From positions 248,001 through 312,000 of the forward strand of contig JBEBGL010000003.1 in NCBI GenBank assembly GCA_040081465.1: 64,000 nt of DNA. Direction: 5' to 3'. Of the stretch, positions 1 through 8,327 are shown one piece after another. The notes below the pieces were generated by a model that worked only from the letters and a program-made list of their open reading frames with translations, did no database searches and was not told the DNA's origin. Source of the DNA: UBA668 sp040081465 (GTDB lineage Bacteria > Actinomycetota > Acidimicrobiia > Acidimicrobiales > Ilumatobacteraceae). The first letter of the stretch is position 1. Every line of letters starts with the position of its first letter. Both the position numbers and the translations under genes were made by a program.

Positions 1-130
1 GGTCGAACGATACGCACGGGTGGCGATGCAAGCCGAACGAGCCTCCGAACCTGCAACGGTTCTCACAAACTCCGGCGCGCGTTCCTGGCGGCGGCGCGTC
101 GGCAGCCGATTCACGCTTAGGGCTAAGTAG
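1..130 (+). CDS. 3' end of a CDS cut by the window start, product unknown
   Basis: Reading from base 2, an open frame runs to a TAG at 128-130 and encodes about 42 residues. The piece is rich in Ala, Glu and Arg and ends in a basic tail containing SGARSWRRR. It resembles the Ser-x-Ser-Trp-Arg basic tails at the ends of several polysaccharide enzymes later in this window. That suggests a glycosyltransferase or methyltransferase end, but no catalytic domain is visible. Its stop overlaps the end of the convergent secreted-protein gene by 8 bases, which fits the very tight convergent junctions seen elsewhere here. It could also be a chance open frame. Confidence 0.35.
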   Translation, partial: VERYARVAMQAERASEPATVLTNSGARSWRRRVGSRFTLRAK

Positions 131-2207
131 CAACCACGAACGTGCCGACTTGATCGAGAAGCAAGTGCGTCGTTGTCGCCACGAGTAGACAGATCTGGCC
201 GTTGACTCCTGGCGCGACCACGCCGACGTTGGCCGTGTTCTCCGAGATAGCGGTGTTTAACAGCGAGGTTGTCGCTGAGACGCCACATGGCTTGGCGCTC
301 ACCCATCCGAAACCCACGCTGGTGATAGCGGCAACGTTGTACACAGCGGTCTCGGTAGCGACTCGCGAGTACGTCGTGCCTGTGGCATGTGGGTTGCCGA
401 CTCGACTGTCGTAGAGACGTATCGGGGTGTGGCCGATGAACGCTCGGCCGCCCGGCAGCGCTCCGCCGAACCAGCCCGATACATCAACCACGACGTGTGG
501 CAGGCCGGCCCACGTCCGAACGCAGATGCCACCGCTGCCGAGTGGAACTATTGCCGCCACCGCAGCAGAGCGATTGGGCATGACGTTGACGACCGAAGTA
601 GCTGGCGGGGCTCCGCATGGGCCTGGGTACACCTGCAACACGGCTCGCGTCGCCGAGCCAGTGGCGGTGAGGTTGATCCACACTGCGGTGGCGTCGATCG
701 GAACTCCGCCAATACCTGCAATCGGAATGTCGATCTGCGATCCGCTTGGTAGCTGACCGATTCGCGCGACCTGCGCTGGCCCACCGCGGGTATCTACCCA
801 ACGCGACGGATCAATCGCATGGAACAATGCTCCGTCGGGAACGAATGCACCAACCAGATCGACCACGAGGTCTGTCATGGCGCTGGAGAAGATGCAAGCT
901 TTTCCGTCGCGCAGCATTGTGATCGACATTCCGGCGGTCGTTCGGCCCGCGACATAGTTCAAGTTAGAAGTGGCTGGTTGCGCACCGCATGCGAACACCG
1001 TGAGGAACCCAGGGCGGCACGGATCAGCCGCCGTGACGTTGACGACGGCGGCCACCGCGTCGTCGGGGACGAGCCCAGCGAGATCAATGGTGACCGTCCG
1101 CGCGGATCCCATTTTGCCGTTGCCACCCCCAAGCGACGCGTCGCGTGTATCGAGGACTCGGGTAGGGGCAATCGCCTGAAAGCCAGATTCAACGGTGGTC
1201 GGAGTGGGCACCCCGCTAATACTCCCTGCCACGCCAGCGTTTGCATTTAGCGGGTCGCAACGTTCGATGTTGTACGGATCAATGCTCGCCTTCAGGAAGT
1301 TGGCCAACGCGTACCCGCCCGCAGCACTCATATGAATCTGATCGTTGGCGAACCAGAGGTCTTGCGTGGCCGCCGATTGGGCGTACGTGAAGCCGTTCCA
1401 GTCGAGCACGACCAGGCTCGGATGGCGAACTTTCGCGGCTTCGAGGTCGGCGTTGTGTGCGATGTACGCCGCTTGGTACGCGGTGTTGTACGAGTTCGTC
1501 AGGCGATAGTTGAGCCAGAAGACTTTCGACACTCCTTGGCTCTTTGCCTCGGCCATGATCGACTCGATGGCGGTGGTGATCGACTTGTCGTCGTACCCGG
1601 CCATGATCACGATCGCCTCGCCCAGTTTGCCTCTGAGTGTCGTTTGCATCAGAGGCAATACGCTCGGCGGAGTCCACGCGACTCCTTCGGAGTTGGTTCG
1701 TCCGACGCAACTTTTTGCGACGAGGCGACGGCAGCTCTCGACCGACCACAGCAGGTCGTAGGTGTTCCCCATCACGTCGTAGCGGACGGTGCCGTTGGTC
1801 GTCTCGTCGTGCCAACGCATTGCCGCGGACGTGGAGTCTCCAAGCACTGTCACTCGCGGCGCATTGACGGGAGGGAGGGCGCCGCGCAGACCGAGTTGGC
1901 GACTTGTAATCGACTTGATAATGCCGTCGGGGTAAAGCCCGCGATCGGACTGGAACGCCCTGACTGCCTGTGACGAAACCGGGTCGTAGTAGTCGTTGGG
2001 TCCGACGATTCCGGGATAGCCAAGTTCAATCAGCCGCTGTTCGACACAGATGACGGCGCTGTTCCTCGCCCCTGGGTGCAGGGTAGAGGGGACCGTGCAC
2101 GACACAGCATCCACATGAGGAGCGGAGGCGGGAGTAAACGCCGGAACCACGGCCGCTGTCGCGACAGTCAGGATTAGCGCTGCGGCATGACCGAATCGTG
2201 TCTTCAT
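123..2207 (-). CDS. secreted peptidoglycan-binding / SGNH-hydrolase-like protein with three LDTR repeats
   Basis: The product is 694 aa with an N-terminal signal peptide (MKTRF, then a hydrophobic stretch ending near Ala-Ser-Ala). Residues about 40-110 form a PG_binding_1 domain (AVICVEQRLIELGYPG and QAVRAFQSDRGL). Residues about 118-315 look like an SGNH/GDSL hydrolase: the nucleophile block reads VLGDSTSAA and the Asp-His block reads NDQIHMSAAGG. The last 350 residues hold three diverged repeats marked by RVLDTR, RWVDTR and RLYDSR, the same module as in the CAP protein at 20027-21763. The ATG at 2207 is preceded by GGAG, which favours it over the in-frame TTG five codons upstream. Probable role: extracellular esterase or envelope enzyme; its substrate is unknown. 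Confidence 0.75.
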   Translation of the reverse strand: MKTRFGHAAALILTVATAAVVPAFTPASAPHVDAVSCTVPSTLHPGARNSAVICVEQRLIELGYPGIVGPNDYYDPVSSQAVRAFQSDRGLYPDGIIKSITSRQLGLRGALPPVNAPRVTVLGDSTSAAMRWHDETTNGTVRYDVMGNTYDLLWSVESCRRLVAKSCVGRTNSEGVAWTPPSVLPLMQTTLRGKLGEAIVIMAGYDDKSITTAIESIMAEAKSQGVSKVFWLNYRLTNSYNTAYQAAYIAHNADLEAAKVRHPSLVVLDWNGFTYAQSAATQDLWFANDQIHMSAAGGYALANFLKASIDPYNIERCDPLNANAGVAGSISGVPTPTTVESGFQAIAPTRVLDTRDASLGGGNGKMGSARTVTIDLAGLVPDDAVAAVVNVTAADPCRPGFLTVFACGAQPATSNLNYVAGRTTAGMSITMLRDGKACIFSSAMTDLVVDLVGAFVPDGALFHAIDPSRWVDTRGGPAQVARIGQLPSGSQIDIPIAGIGGVPIDATAVWINLTATGSATRAVLQVYPGPCGAPPATSVVNVMPNRSAAVAAIVPLGSGGICVRTWAGLPHVVVDVSGWFGGALPGGRAFIGHTPIRLYDSRVGNPHATGTTYSRVATETAVYNVAAITSVGFGWVSAKPCGVSATTSLLNTAISENTANVGVVAPGVNGQICLLVATTTHLLLDQVGTFVVAT

Positions 2208-2295
2208 CGTGAGTCGCTCCAACGTCAGTAGCCGTTGTTGCGTTACCCATCGGCCGACTCACCGAAACCCTTTACAGCCAGCGGCCGAGTCTTGA

Positions 2296-2321
2296 CGACA
2301 TCGTGCGACATCCTGCGACAT
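2296..2321. repeat. three CGACAT direct repeats at 10-bp spacing
   Basis: CGACAT occurs at 2296-2301, 2306-2311 and 2316-2321, exactly one helical turn apart, in the gap between the divergent secreted-protein gene and the MBL-hydrolase gene. Direct hexamers at this spacing are typical of OmpR/PhoB-type response-regulator sites. No regulator gene is adjacent, so the function is inferred only from geometry and position. Confidence 0.45.
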
Positions 2322-2394
2322 AGGTCACGTACGCCTAAGCATTGCTCAGGGCGACTTACCAGGCGTAGCGTGGACTTGCAGGGGGTGGGAAGTC

Positions 2395-3228
2395 ATGCAG
2401 GTGACCTTCTTCGGCGTGCGCGGCTCGACGCCGTGTCATGGCGACGAGATAGCTAGGTACGGCGGCAATACATCGTGTGTTGCGGTGCGCGCCCCAGGTG
2501 AAGACCCACTGTTCTTCGACCTCGGAACCGGCGCGCGGTATTTCGGTGCTGAACTCGCTTTACATGCTCCCTTTCACGGCACATGCCTGTTGAGTCACCT
2601 GCACTGGGACCACACGCAGGGCCTTCCGTTCTTCACGCCACTTCTGCGCGAAGGATCCACGCTCGATGTCTACGCGCCTGCGCAAGACGATGGTCGGTCG
2701 GTCGAGGAGATAATCGGAACTGTGATTCGTCCGCCTGTGTTCCCGGTGACGATCGACCAACTTCCCGGAGCAGTTCGTTTTCACGACACCATCGACTGTG
2801 AGTTTCATGTTGGCGGCATCAAGGTGATTGCTCGCACGGTTCCGCACGTCGGCCCGACACTCGGTTACCGCGTCGAGTGGGGTGGACGCAGCGTTGCGTA
2901 CCTCAGCGATCACCAGCAGCCGCACGATGGTTCATTTGGGGTCACCGAGAGCGCCCGTGAGTTGGCCGAAGGTGTCGATTTGCTTATTCACGACGCGCAA
3001 TACACGCCAGCCGAGTTCGCGATGAAGTCGACGTGGGGTCATTGCACGATCGACTACGCGCTGTGGCTGGCAGAGCACTGCAGTGTCGGCAAGCTCGCGC
3101 TCTACCATCACGACCCAACGCGCACCGACGACGCTCTTGACGAAGTCGGGCGCTGTGCTAACAAAGCTGCAGCCGCGAATGGTTTCGAGGCCTTTGCCGC
3201 CTACGAGGGTTTGACCGTCGACGTTTGA
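2395..3228 (+). CDS. MBL-fold metal-dependent hydrolase
   Basis: A 277-aa beta-lactamase-fold hydrolase. The N-terminus (VTFFGVRGSTPCHG) is typical of the subgroup related to PhnP, RNase Z and cyclic-nucleotide phosphodiesterases. The metal-binding block is SHLHWDHTQG at about residue 63, and further ligands lie in TVPHVGPTLGY and the YLSDHQ strand (Asp, His). A late LYHHDP block completes the set. No signal peptide is present, so the enzyme is probably cytoplasmic. A purine-rich run (gggggtgggaag) precedes the ATG and acts as the ribosome site. The exact substrate (phosphodiester, cyclic nucleotide or other) cannot be read from the sequence. Confidence 0.8.
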   Translation: MQVTFFGVRGSTPCHGDEIARYGGNTSCVAVRAPGEDPLFFDLGTGARYFGAELALHAPFHGTCLLSHLHWDHTQGLPFFTPLLREGSTLDVYAPAQDDGRSVEEIIGTVIRPPVFPVTIDQLPGAVRFHDTIDCEFHVGGIKVIARTVPHVGPTLGYRVEWGGRSVAYLSDHQQPHDGSFGVTESARELAEGVDLLIHDAQYTPAEFAMKSTWGHCTIDYALWLAEHCSVGKLALYHHDPTRTDDALDEVGRCANKAAAANGFEAFAAYEGLTVDV

Positions 3229-3256
3229 TGGGCACGTCGTTGATGAGAAGGTCTTG

Positions 3257-3643
3257 GTGAGTCAGTCGGCGTGGGGGATTGCGGCTGCCGCGGTTGTGGC
3301 CTGTGTGCTGCTAGTCGCAGGTGTGCAGAAGGTCGGCCGACCCTTGGAGTGGCGGACGCAATCGGCAGGGCTCGGAGTGCCGTCGAGTATCGCCAGCGTG
3401 GTTCCGTTTGTCGAAGTTGCGGTCGGTGCTGCGTTGCTGGTGCAGTGGCAACGACACGCGTTCGCTTGGGTGGCCTTCGCGCTCTTCGCGAGTTTCACCG
3501 GATTGCTCGCGCTGCGATTAACGCAAGGGCAGCGGCCCCCGTGCGCATGCTTCGGCGCGCTGAGTTCGCGCCCTATAGGTGCCGGTCATATTGCACGTAA
3601 CTTCGCCTTCATCGCGATCGCCGTACTGGCTGCGACGCTGTAG
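3257..3643 (+). CDS. MauE/DoxX-like integral membrane protein
   Basis: A 128-aa protein with four predicted membrane segments. The CACFG motif near residue 97 and the LVAGVQKVGRP entry after the first helix are characteristic of the methylamine-utilisation MauE family. Members handle disulfide or redox maturation in the membrane. The chosen GTG at 3257 follows GAAGG at a good distance; a TTG one codon earlier is the alternative. It lies between the MBL hydrolase and a ferredoxin, so a redox role is plausible, but there is no mau operon here and the partner is unknown. Confidence 0.7.
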   Translation: MSQSAWGIAAAAVVACVLLVAGVQKVGRPLEWRTQSAGLGVPSSIASVVPFVEVAVGAALLVQWQRHAFAWVAFALFASFTGLLALRLTQGQRPPCACFGALSSRPIGAGHIARNFAFIAIAVLAATL

Positions 3644-3654
3644 CGTCACAGCCA

Positions 3655-3906
3655 ATGCGGGTGTGGATTGATCAGGATCTGTGTACGGGCGACGGATTGT
3701 GCGTCGACCATTGCCCCGACGTCTTTCGGCAGTTGGAAGACGGCATCGCGTACGTCGTGCAGGACGCACAGCCGCTGAATGATCCGGGGGGTTCGCGCAG
3801 TCTTGCCGATGTCGATTGGCGATTGCGGCAGAGCGTTATCGACGCAGCTAGTGCTTGCCCTGGTGAATGCATTTTCATCGAGGTGGAAAGAGTCAGCGCA
3901 GCTTGA
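3655..3906 (+). CDS. ferredoxin, single-cluster [3Fe-4S]-type
   Basis: An 83-aa ferredoxin of the small actinobacterial type that often serves cytochrome P450s. The cluster motif is Cys10-x2-Asp13-x2-Cys16-x3-Cys20-Pro, with the remaining Cys in SACPGECIF near residue 70. Asp in place of the second Cys usually means a [3Fe-4S] cluster, or a [4Fe-4S] cluster with an unusual ligand. The ATG lies 8 nt after a TAGCGT hexamer at 3641-3646, which could be a -10 box for a leaderless transcript, although the gene also follows the MauE-like gene by 11 bases. No P450 or reductase gene is present in the window. Confidence 0.88.
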   Translation: MRVWIDQDLCTGDGLCVDHCPDVFRQLEDGIAYVVQDAQPLNDPGGSRSLADVDWRLRQSVIDAASACPGECIFIEVERVSAA

Positions 3907-3942
3907 GCCGCGAGGCGAGCGATCGGACTCGCCGCATCAAGC
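3901..3942. terminator. hairpin between convergent genes, possible bidirectional terminator
   Basis: GCTTGA (3901-3906) pairs with TCAAGC (3937-3942), and inside these GGCGAG (3914-3919) pairs with CTCGCC (3928-3933). The outer arms contain the stop codons of the ferredoxin gene and of the convergent metallopeptidase gene. There is no clear T-tract, so intrinsic termination is likely but unproven. Confidence 0.45.
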
Positions 3943-5946
3943 GAGCGAGTCGACAACTTCCGCGATCGCGGGATCCGGGGTAACGACTGATCCCTGCTGC
4001 TTTCGAAGCCGGCGACGGCGAATCAGGAAGAATCCACCTAGGGCTATAACGAGCAGCGCGGCGACGGTGACCAACGCTCTGGCCTTGCCTGTGCTTTGAG
4101 CATCGGCGATCTGATCGATGATGTCTTGCGCGTGTTGGCGGGCTAGGTCTTGATCGCCGGCAGCGAACGCCGCTTTCGCATCGTCGAGAGTTGAGCCCAG
4201 GTCGCTACCGATGAGACCAATGCTGCCGAACAACCCGTCGTCGTCGCCTTCGGCGTCGACTGCGGCGAGGAGTGCATCGGCGGTCTCGATTTGTTGCTGC
4301 ACCGCCGCGGTTGCTTCATCGAGGTCTTCGTTTGAGCTTTCATAGACAAGTTCGAGGTCGACTGGATAGGGCGTGTTGAGTTCCTTGGCCATTGCATCAA
4401 GTTCGTCGCGCAGTGTTAATGCGTTCTGCGCGGCCGTAATCAGTGTTTGCGCCTCGGTGAAATTCCACACGGCCATGCGATCGCGCACCACGACTGGAGC
4501 GGCCCAATCGCCGCCCTCGGCGACCAGCTCGTGGTACTCATCGCGCGCGGTCTCGCGGTCGATCATTGATGCTGCTTCCGAAGCTGTGACGACGTATTCC
4601 TCGAGAAGGTCGGCCGCCTTGGTTGCACCGCCAACTTCTTCGACGAGGTCGAGGAAGCGGCGCCAGTCGGTGACGTCCACAGACTTCTCTGGGTCTGCGT
4701 CGCCGCGATACGCGGTCTTGTCGTTGGCGACCGCGTCGAGGACTTCGCGCAGACGCTCGTCGCCGAGTTCCTCAGCGATTTGATCAACGACGAAGAAGGC
4801 CGCGTTGTAGCCAAAGGTCTCGAGGTCGTCGATGTCCTGCGATACCGGAGCGAAAGTCGGATCACCCCATTGGTTCAGCAGCACTTTTCCAGGGTCGGTC
4901 GGGTTGACTGCCTTCGGTTGTAGGCCGTTGCTTCCCAGTTCCTCGATGGCCTTGCTTGCAAACACTTGAGCGAAGCCTTCACTCAGCCAGCGCTCCGTGA
5001 ACCATCGCCCGCTGAACCAAGCGTGGCTCAGCTCGTGGAGCGCTGTGTCCGAGTCGAGATCTTCTCCGATCTCGAGTTCCAGGCTTGTGATGCTGAACCA
5101 GCCCGCGTACCCGTACAGAGAGGGAGTGTGTGACTCGCGCACGTCGACGGGTTCGTCGATCGGCCACGGTTGGCCGATCAACTCTTCCAACACTGGAACG
5201 CCTTCCTCAATCTGCTTGATGATGAATTCCTGCCAAGCTGTGTCGCCTGGCCACGCTTGCACGCGGAACTCTCCTGCTTCGGTTTCGACCTCGGTCTGCA
5301 CAAGGGCGTCGTTGTTAGAAGCAGACACGAAGAACTCAAACTCGGCTGGATCCGCGATGTTCTCCGCGGTGTATACGGTTGTTCCGCCTTCGTGGGTCTT
5401 GACGACTTCATCGCCGAAGGTCTCGCTCGTGTATCCGGCAGGGATAACTACGCGGATGTCCACGTCGTCCCCGAACCCGAACGCTAGGAAAGCTGCGTAG
5501 GCGGGGTTGATGCGCGACGGGCCATCGGAGCGCGGTGCATCGCCGAGCAGGTCATAGGTGACGATGACTTGTGTGGTGTTTCGACAATTCAGATTCGACA
5601 AGAAGGACACTTCGAGTTGGAGGTAGTCCTTGTTGTCGGCGATTGGCGCGGTGACGATGTCGAGAGCGCTGCCGCCTGTCGATGCCGATAACGACGATGC
5701 GCCGATCGGAATGGGTAGGAAGAAAGCGTCGAAGTAGTAGCGGACGGGGCCACTGCAGGGGAAAAGGTTCTTCAGCGACATGTCGGCGACGACATGCACG
5801 ACGCCGGCTTCGGCATCGACCGTGTACGTGGTCGTGCTGGTAATCAGCAGTTCTCCGTCGGCGTACGCGGCTTCGGCGCCGCTAGCCAGCACGATTGGCA
5901 CTGCGAGTAGCAGAGCTACCACAGACCTCGCCGCTCGCCGAATCAC
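3937..5946 (-). CDS. surface-anchored gluzincin metallopeptidase (M1-like / Peptidase_MA-like)
   Basis: A 669-aa protein. The zinc site is HELSH at residues 304-308, with the glutamate ligand in WLSEGFA at residue 323. The spacing from second His to Glu is 14 residues, against 18 in classical M1 aminopeptidases. The N-terminus MIRRAARSVVALLLAVP is a signal peptide; a C-terminal helix (LVTVAALLVIALGGFFLI) followed by RRRRLRKQ anchors it with the tail inside. The region before the anchor is acidic and helical. The start is set at GTG 5946, which follows TACAGT by 7 nt and gives a clean signal peptide. The frame stays open upstream into sufB on the other strand, but that part looks non-coding. 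Substrate unknown. Confidence 0.78.
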   Translation of the reverse strand: MIRRAARSVVALLLAVPIVLASGAEAAYADGELLITSTTTYTVDAEAGVVHVVADMSLKNLFPCSGPVRYYFDAFFLPIPIGASSLSASTGGSALDIVTAPIADNKDYLQLEVSFLSNLNCRNTTQVIVTYDLLGDAPRSDGPSRINPAYAAFLAFGFGDDVDIRVVIPAGYTSETFGDEVVKTHEGGTTVYTAENIADPAEFEFFVSASNNDALVQTEVETEAGEFRVQAWPGDTAWQEFIIKQIEEGVPVLEELIGQPWPIDEPVDVRESHTPSLYGYAGWFSITSLELEIGEDLDSDTALHELSHAWFSGRWFTERWLSEGFAQVFASKAIEELGSNGLQPKAVNPTDPGKVLLNQWGDPTFAPVSQDIDDLETFGYNAAFFVVDQIAEELGDERLREVLDAVANDKTAYRGDADPEKSVDVTDWRRFLDLVEEVGGATKAADLLEEYVVTASEAASMIDRETARDEYHELVAEGGDWAAPVVVRDRMAVWNFTEAQTLITAAQNALTLRDELDAMAKELNTPYPVDLELVYESSNEDLDEATAAVQQQIETADALLAAVDAEGDDDGLFGSIGLIGSDLGSTLDDAKAAFAAGDQDLARQHAQDIIDQIADAQSTGKARALVTVAALLVIALGGFFLIRRRRLRKQQGSVVTPDPAIAEVVDSLA

Positions 5947-6014
5947 TTTCGGGACTGTATTCGCCACGAACCGCGCCCGCAGCCAAACGCGTGGGTGGGC
6001 AAGTAGCGCCGGAA

Positions 6015-6038
6015 TTGTTACTATGGCCGTAGTGGAAA
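6015..6038. promoter_or_regulatory. candidate SUF operator upstream of sufB
   Basis: An imperfect 10-4-10 palindrome: TTGTTACTAT (6015-6024), GGCC, GTAGTGGAAA (6029-6038). The core ACTAT-N4-GTAGT matches cores upstream of sufD (8730-8745) and sufC2 (15564-15587). TACTAT at 6019-6024 may be the -10 box, giving a 5' leader of about 32 nt that ends in GGAG at 6054-6057. The regulator is not encoded nearby. Confidence 0.55.
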
Positions 6039-6063
6039 TCCGTCTGCCTGATCGGAGCACGTT

Positions 6064-7467
6064 GTGACCTCGTTCGACCTCGACCTCAGTAAGTACAACC
6101 TGGGTTGGAGCGACTCCGATGTCGAGTATGCGTTCAAGCCCGAGAAGGGGTTGAACGAGGGCGTCATCGATCAGATCAGCTGGTGGAAGGGCGAGCCGCG
6201 GTGGATGGCCGAGATGCGTCGTCGCAGCCTGCGGACGTTCGACAAGAAGCCGATGGCCGAGTGGTTCGCCGTCAACATGCCCGACATCGATTTCCAAGAC
6301 ATCTACTACTACCTGCGTCCGGCTAACGAGCAGGTCAGCGAGTGGGACGATCTGCCAGAGCAGATGAAAGCGACGTACGAGAAGCTCGGCATCCCCGAAG
6401 CCGAGCGCAAGTACCTAGCCGGCGTGACTGCACAATATGAATCCGAAGTCGTCTTCCACCGCAACCGCGACGACCTTGAGAAGCAGGGGATTCTGTTTTG
6501 CGACATGGATACCGCGCTGCGCGAGTACCCCGAACTGGTCAAGCAATACTTCGGAACGATCATCACGCCTGGCGACAACAAGTTCTCTGCGCTTAATACC
6601 GCGACGTGGTCCGGTGGATCATTCGTCTACATCCCCGCAGGTGTGAATTGCGAGATGCCATTGCAGGCCTACTTCCGCATCAACAGCGAAAGCGCTGGCC
6701 AATTCGAGCGCACGCTGATCGTCGCCGAAGAAGGCAGCCAGGTTCACTACATCGAAGGCTGCTCGGCCCCTGTGTACACGAAGGACTCGCTGCACTCCGC
6801 AGTCGTCGAGATTGTCGTCAAGCCGTCTGCGCGCGTCACGTATACAACGATTCAGAACTGGTCGCCCAACGTCTACAACCTCGTCACGAAGCGTGCACGC
6901 GTTGAAGCCGAAGGTCACATGGAATGGATCGACGGGAACATTGGGTCCAAGCTCACGATGAAATATCCGAGCGTGTACTTGGTCGGTCCGAAGGCGACGG
7001 GTGAAGTGCTTTCGGTTGCATACGCGGGCGCTGGTCAGCACCAGGATGCTGGCGCAAAGATGGTGCACGCAGCACCCGAGACAACATCCAAGATCGTCTC
7101 GAAGTCGATCTCGAAGGACGGCGGCATCACGACCTACCGCGGCCTCGTTCGTGTCGACGAAGGGGCTTACGGTTGCAAGAGCCATGTGCAATGCGACGCG
7201 CTGATTCTCGACGAAGACAGCGAGAGTCGCACGTTTCCATACATGGAAGTCGGCGAGCGCGATGCGGAGATTGGCCACGAAGCCACAGTCTCCAAGATCG
7301 CCGACGAACAGCTCTTCTATCTCATGTCGCGCGGCCTTTCGCAGGAACAGGCAATGGGCATGGTTGTCAACGGATTCATCGAGCCGATCACTCGCACGCT
7401 GCCCATGGAATACGCGGTTGAGTGGAGTCGCCTGATCGAGCTGCAGATGGAAGGCAGCGTCGGCTAG
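6064..7467 (+). CDS. sufB: Fe-S cluster assembly scaffold SufB
   Basis: A 467-aa SufB. With SufD and SufC it forms the SufBC2D scaffold that builds Fe-S clusters in the cytoplasm using sulfur from SufS-SufU. The sequence follows SufB throughout: SWWKGEPRWM near the N-terminus, GGSFVYIPAGVN in the middle, and the C-terminal block RGLSQEQAMGMVVNGFIEP. The length is normal for the family. The start is GTG 6064, with GGAG seven bases upstream. It opens the plus-strand SUF transcript and is preceded by a candidate operator shared with two other SUF promoters. sufD is not the next gene: a methyltransferase and a small Cys protein lie between them. Confidence 0.97.
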   Translation: MTSFDLDLSKYNLGWSDSDVEYAFKPEKGLNEGVIDQISWWKGEPRWMAEMRRRSLRTFDKKPMAEWFAVNMPDIDFQDIYYYLRPANEQVSEWDDLPEQMKATYEKLGIPEAERKYLAGVTAQYESEVVFHRNRDDLEKQGILFCDMDTALREYPELVKQYFGTIITPGDNKFSALNTATWSGGSFVYIPAGVNCEMPLQAYFRINSESAGQFERTLIVAEEGSQVHYIEGCSAPVYTKDSLHSAVVEIVVKPSARVTYTTIQNWSPNVYNLVTKRARVEAEGHMEWIDGNIGSKLTMKYPSVYLVGPKATGEVLSVAYAGAGQHQDAGAKMVHAAPETTSKIVSKSISKDGGITTYRGLVRVDEGAYGCKSHVQCDALILDEDSESRTFPYMEVGERDAEIGHEATVSKIADEQLFYLMSRGLSQEQAMGMVVNGFIEPITRTLPMEYAVEWSRLIELQMEGSVG

Positions 7468-7500
7468 TCGGGGCGACTCTCTCCTGCAAGAATCGAATCT

Positions 7501-8277
7501 GTGGAACAGACTCAGGACTACGACGACAATCTGGTGATGCTCCTTGAAGTGCTGTGGGGCGAGGGTTATCTGTCGCCCGGCGGCGATCACGAGACAGCTT
7601 TAGTAGTCGACGGACTCGACCTACGAGACAAGCGCGTGCTCGACCTCGGTTGCGGCACCGGTGGGTGCGCGCTCTTCATTGCGAGCGAGTTTGGACCGGC
7701 CGAAGTGGTCGGAGTCGACGTCGAAGCTGGCGTAGTCGAAAAGGCCATCGCTAACGCAGTGGCCGCCGGACTCGAAGATCTTGTCGCGTTCGTACAGATA
7801 GAGCCCGGCCCGCTGCCCTTCGCGGACGAAGAGTTCGACGTCGTCTTCAGCAAGGACTCGATTGTGCACATCCCCGACAAGCACGCACTTGCGCACGAAC
7901 TGTTCCGAGTGTTGGCCCCCGCTGGCGTGTTCGCCGCTAGCGATTGGATGAGCGGCAGCGACGAGCCACCATCGCCCGCGTTGTTGCACTATCAACAACT
8001 AGAGGGTCTTGGCTTCGGCCTCGCGTCCCCGGATGTTTACTTCAGCGCGCTGCGCGGCGCCGGCTTCGAGCAAGTGTCGTACCTCGATCGCACTCCATGG
8101 CTGGCGGCGCGTTCGCACGTCGAGCTGGAAGATCTCGACGGGCGTCTGCGACCGGTGATCGAGGCCAGGGTTGGCCGAGAGTTCCTCGATCACGAAGTCG
8201 AGGTGTGGCAAGCACTGTGCGCCGTCTTCGACAGCAGGGAACTCGGCGCCGGCCATTGGAGAGCAGTCAAGCCCTAG
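7501..8277 (+). CDS. SAM-dependent methyltransferase, phosphoethanolamine N-methyltransferase-like
   Basis: A 258-aa class I methyltransferase. The SAM motif is VLDLGCGTGGCA near residue 45, and VFSKDSIVHIPDK is the motif IV region. The lead-in VLWGEGYLSPGG matches the segment before the SAM site in phosphoethanolamine, glycine and sarcosine N-methyltransferases, so an amine or phosphobase substrate is plausible. It sits between sufB and the small Cys protein, in the SUF orientation, with a 33-base gap. AAGAAT ends 7 nt before the GTG start, so it may have its own leaderless promoter. A link to Fe-S assembly is not shown. Confidence 0.75.
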   Translation: MEQTQDYDDNLVMLLEVLWGEGYLSPGGDHETALVVDGLDLRDKRVLDLGCGTGGCALFIASEFGPAEVVGVDVEAGVVEKAIANAVAAGLEDLVAFVQIEPGPLPFADEEFDVVFSKDSIVHIPDKHALAHELFRVLAPAGVFAASDWMSGSDEPPSPALLHYQQLEGLGFGLASPDVYFSALRGAGFEQVSYLDRTPWLAARSHVELEDLDGRLRPVIEARVGREFLDHEVEVWQALCAVFDSRELGAGHWRAVKP

Positions 8278-8327
8278 CGCGCAGATCGTGCCCTCGGTTC
8301 TGGCACTGGTGCTGGCAGAATGGCGCA

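Noticed and set aside
1332..1973. A 213-codon open frame on the plus strand
   Set aside because: Antisense to the secreted SGNH-like gene; shadow of its codon bias.
5947..6297. N-terminal extension of the metallopeptidase into the sufB region
   Set aside because: It overlaps sufB on the other strand, has no family similarity, and the GTG at 5946 gives a proper signal peptide and promoter spacing.
6619..7590. A 323-codon open frame on the minus strand
   Set aside because: Antisense to sufB, no domain, no start signal.
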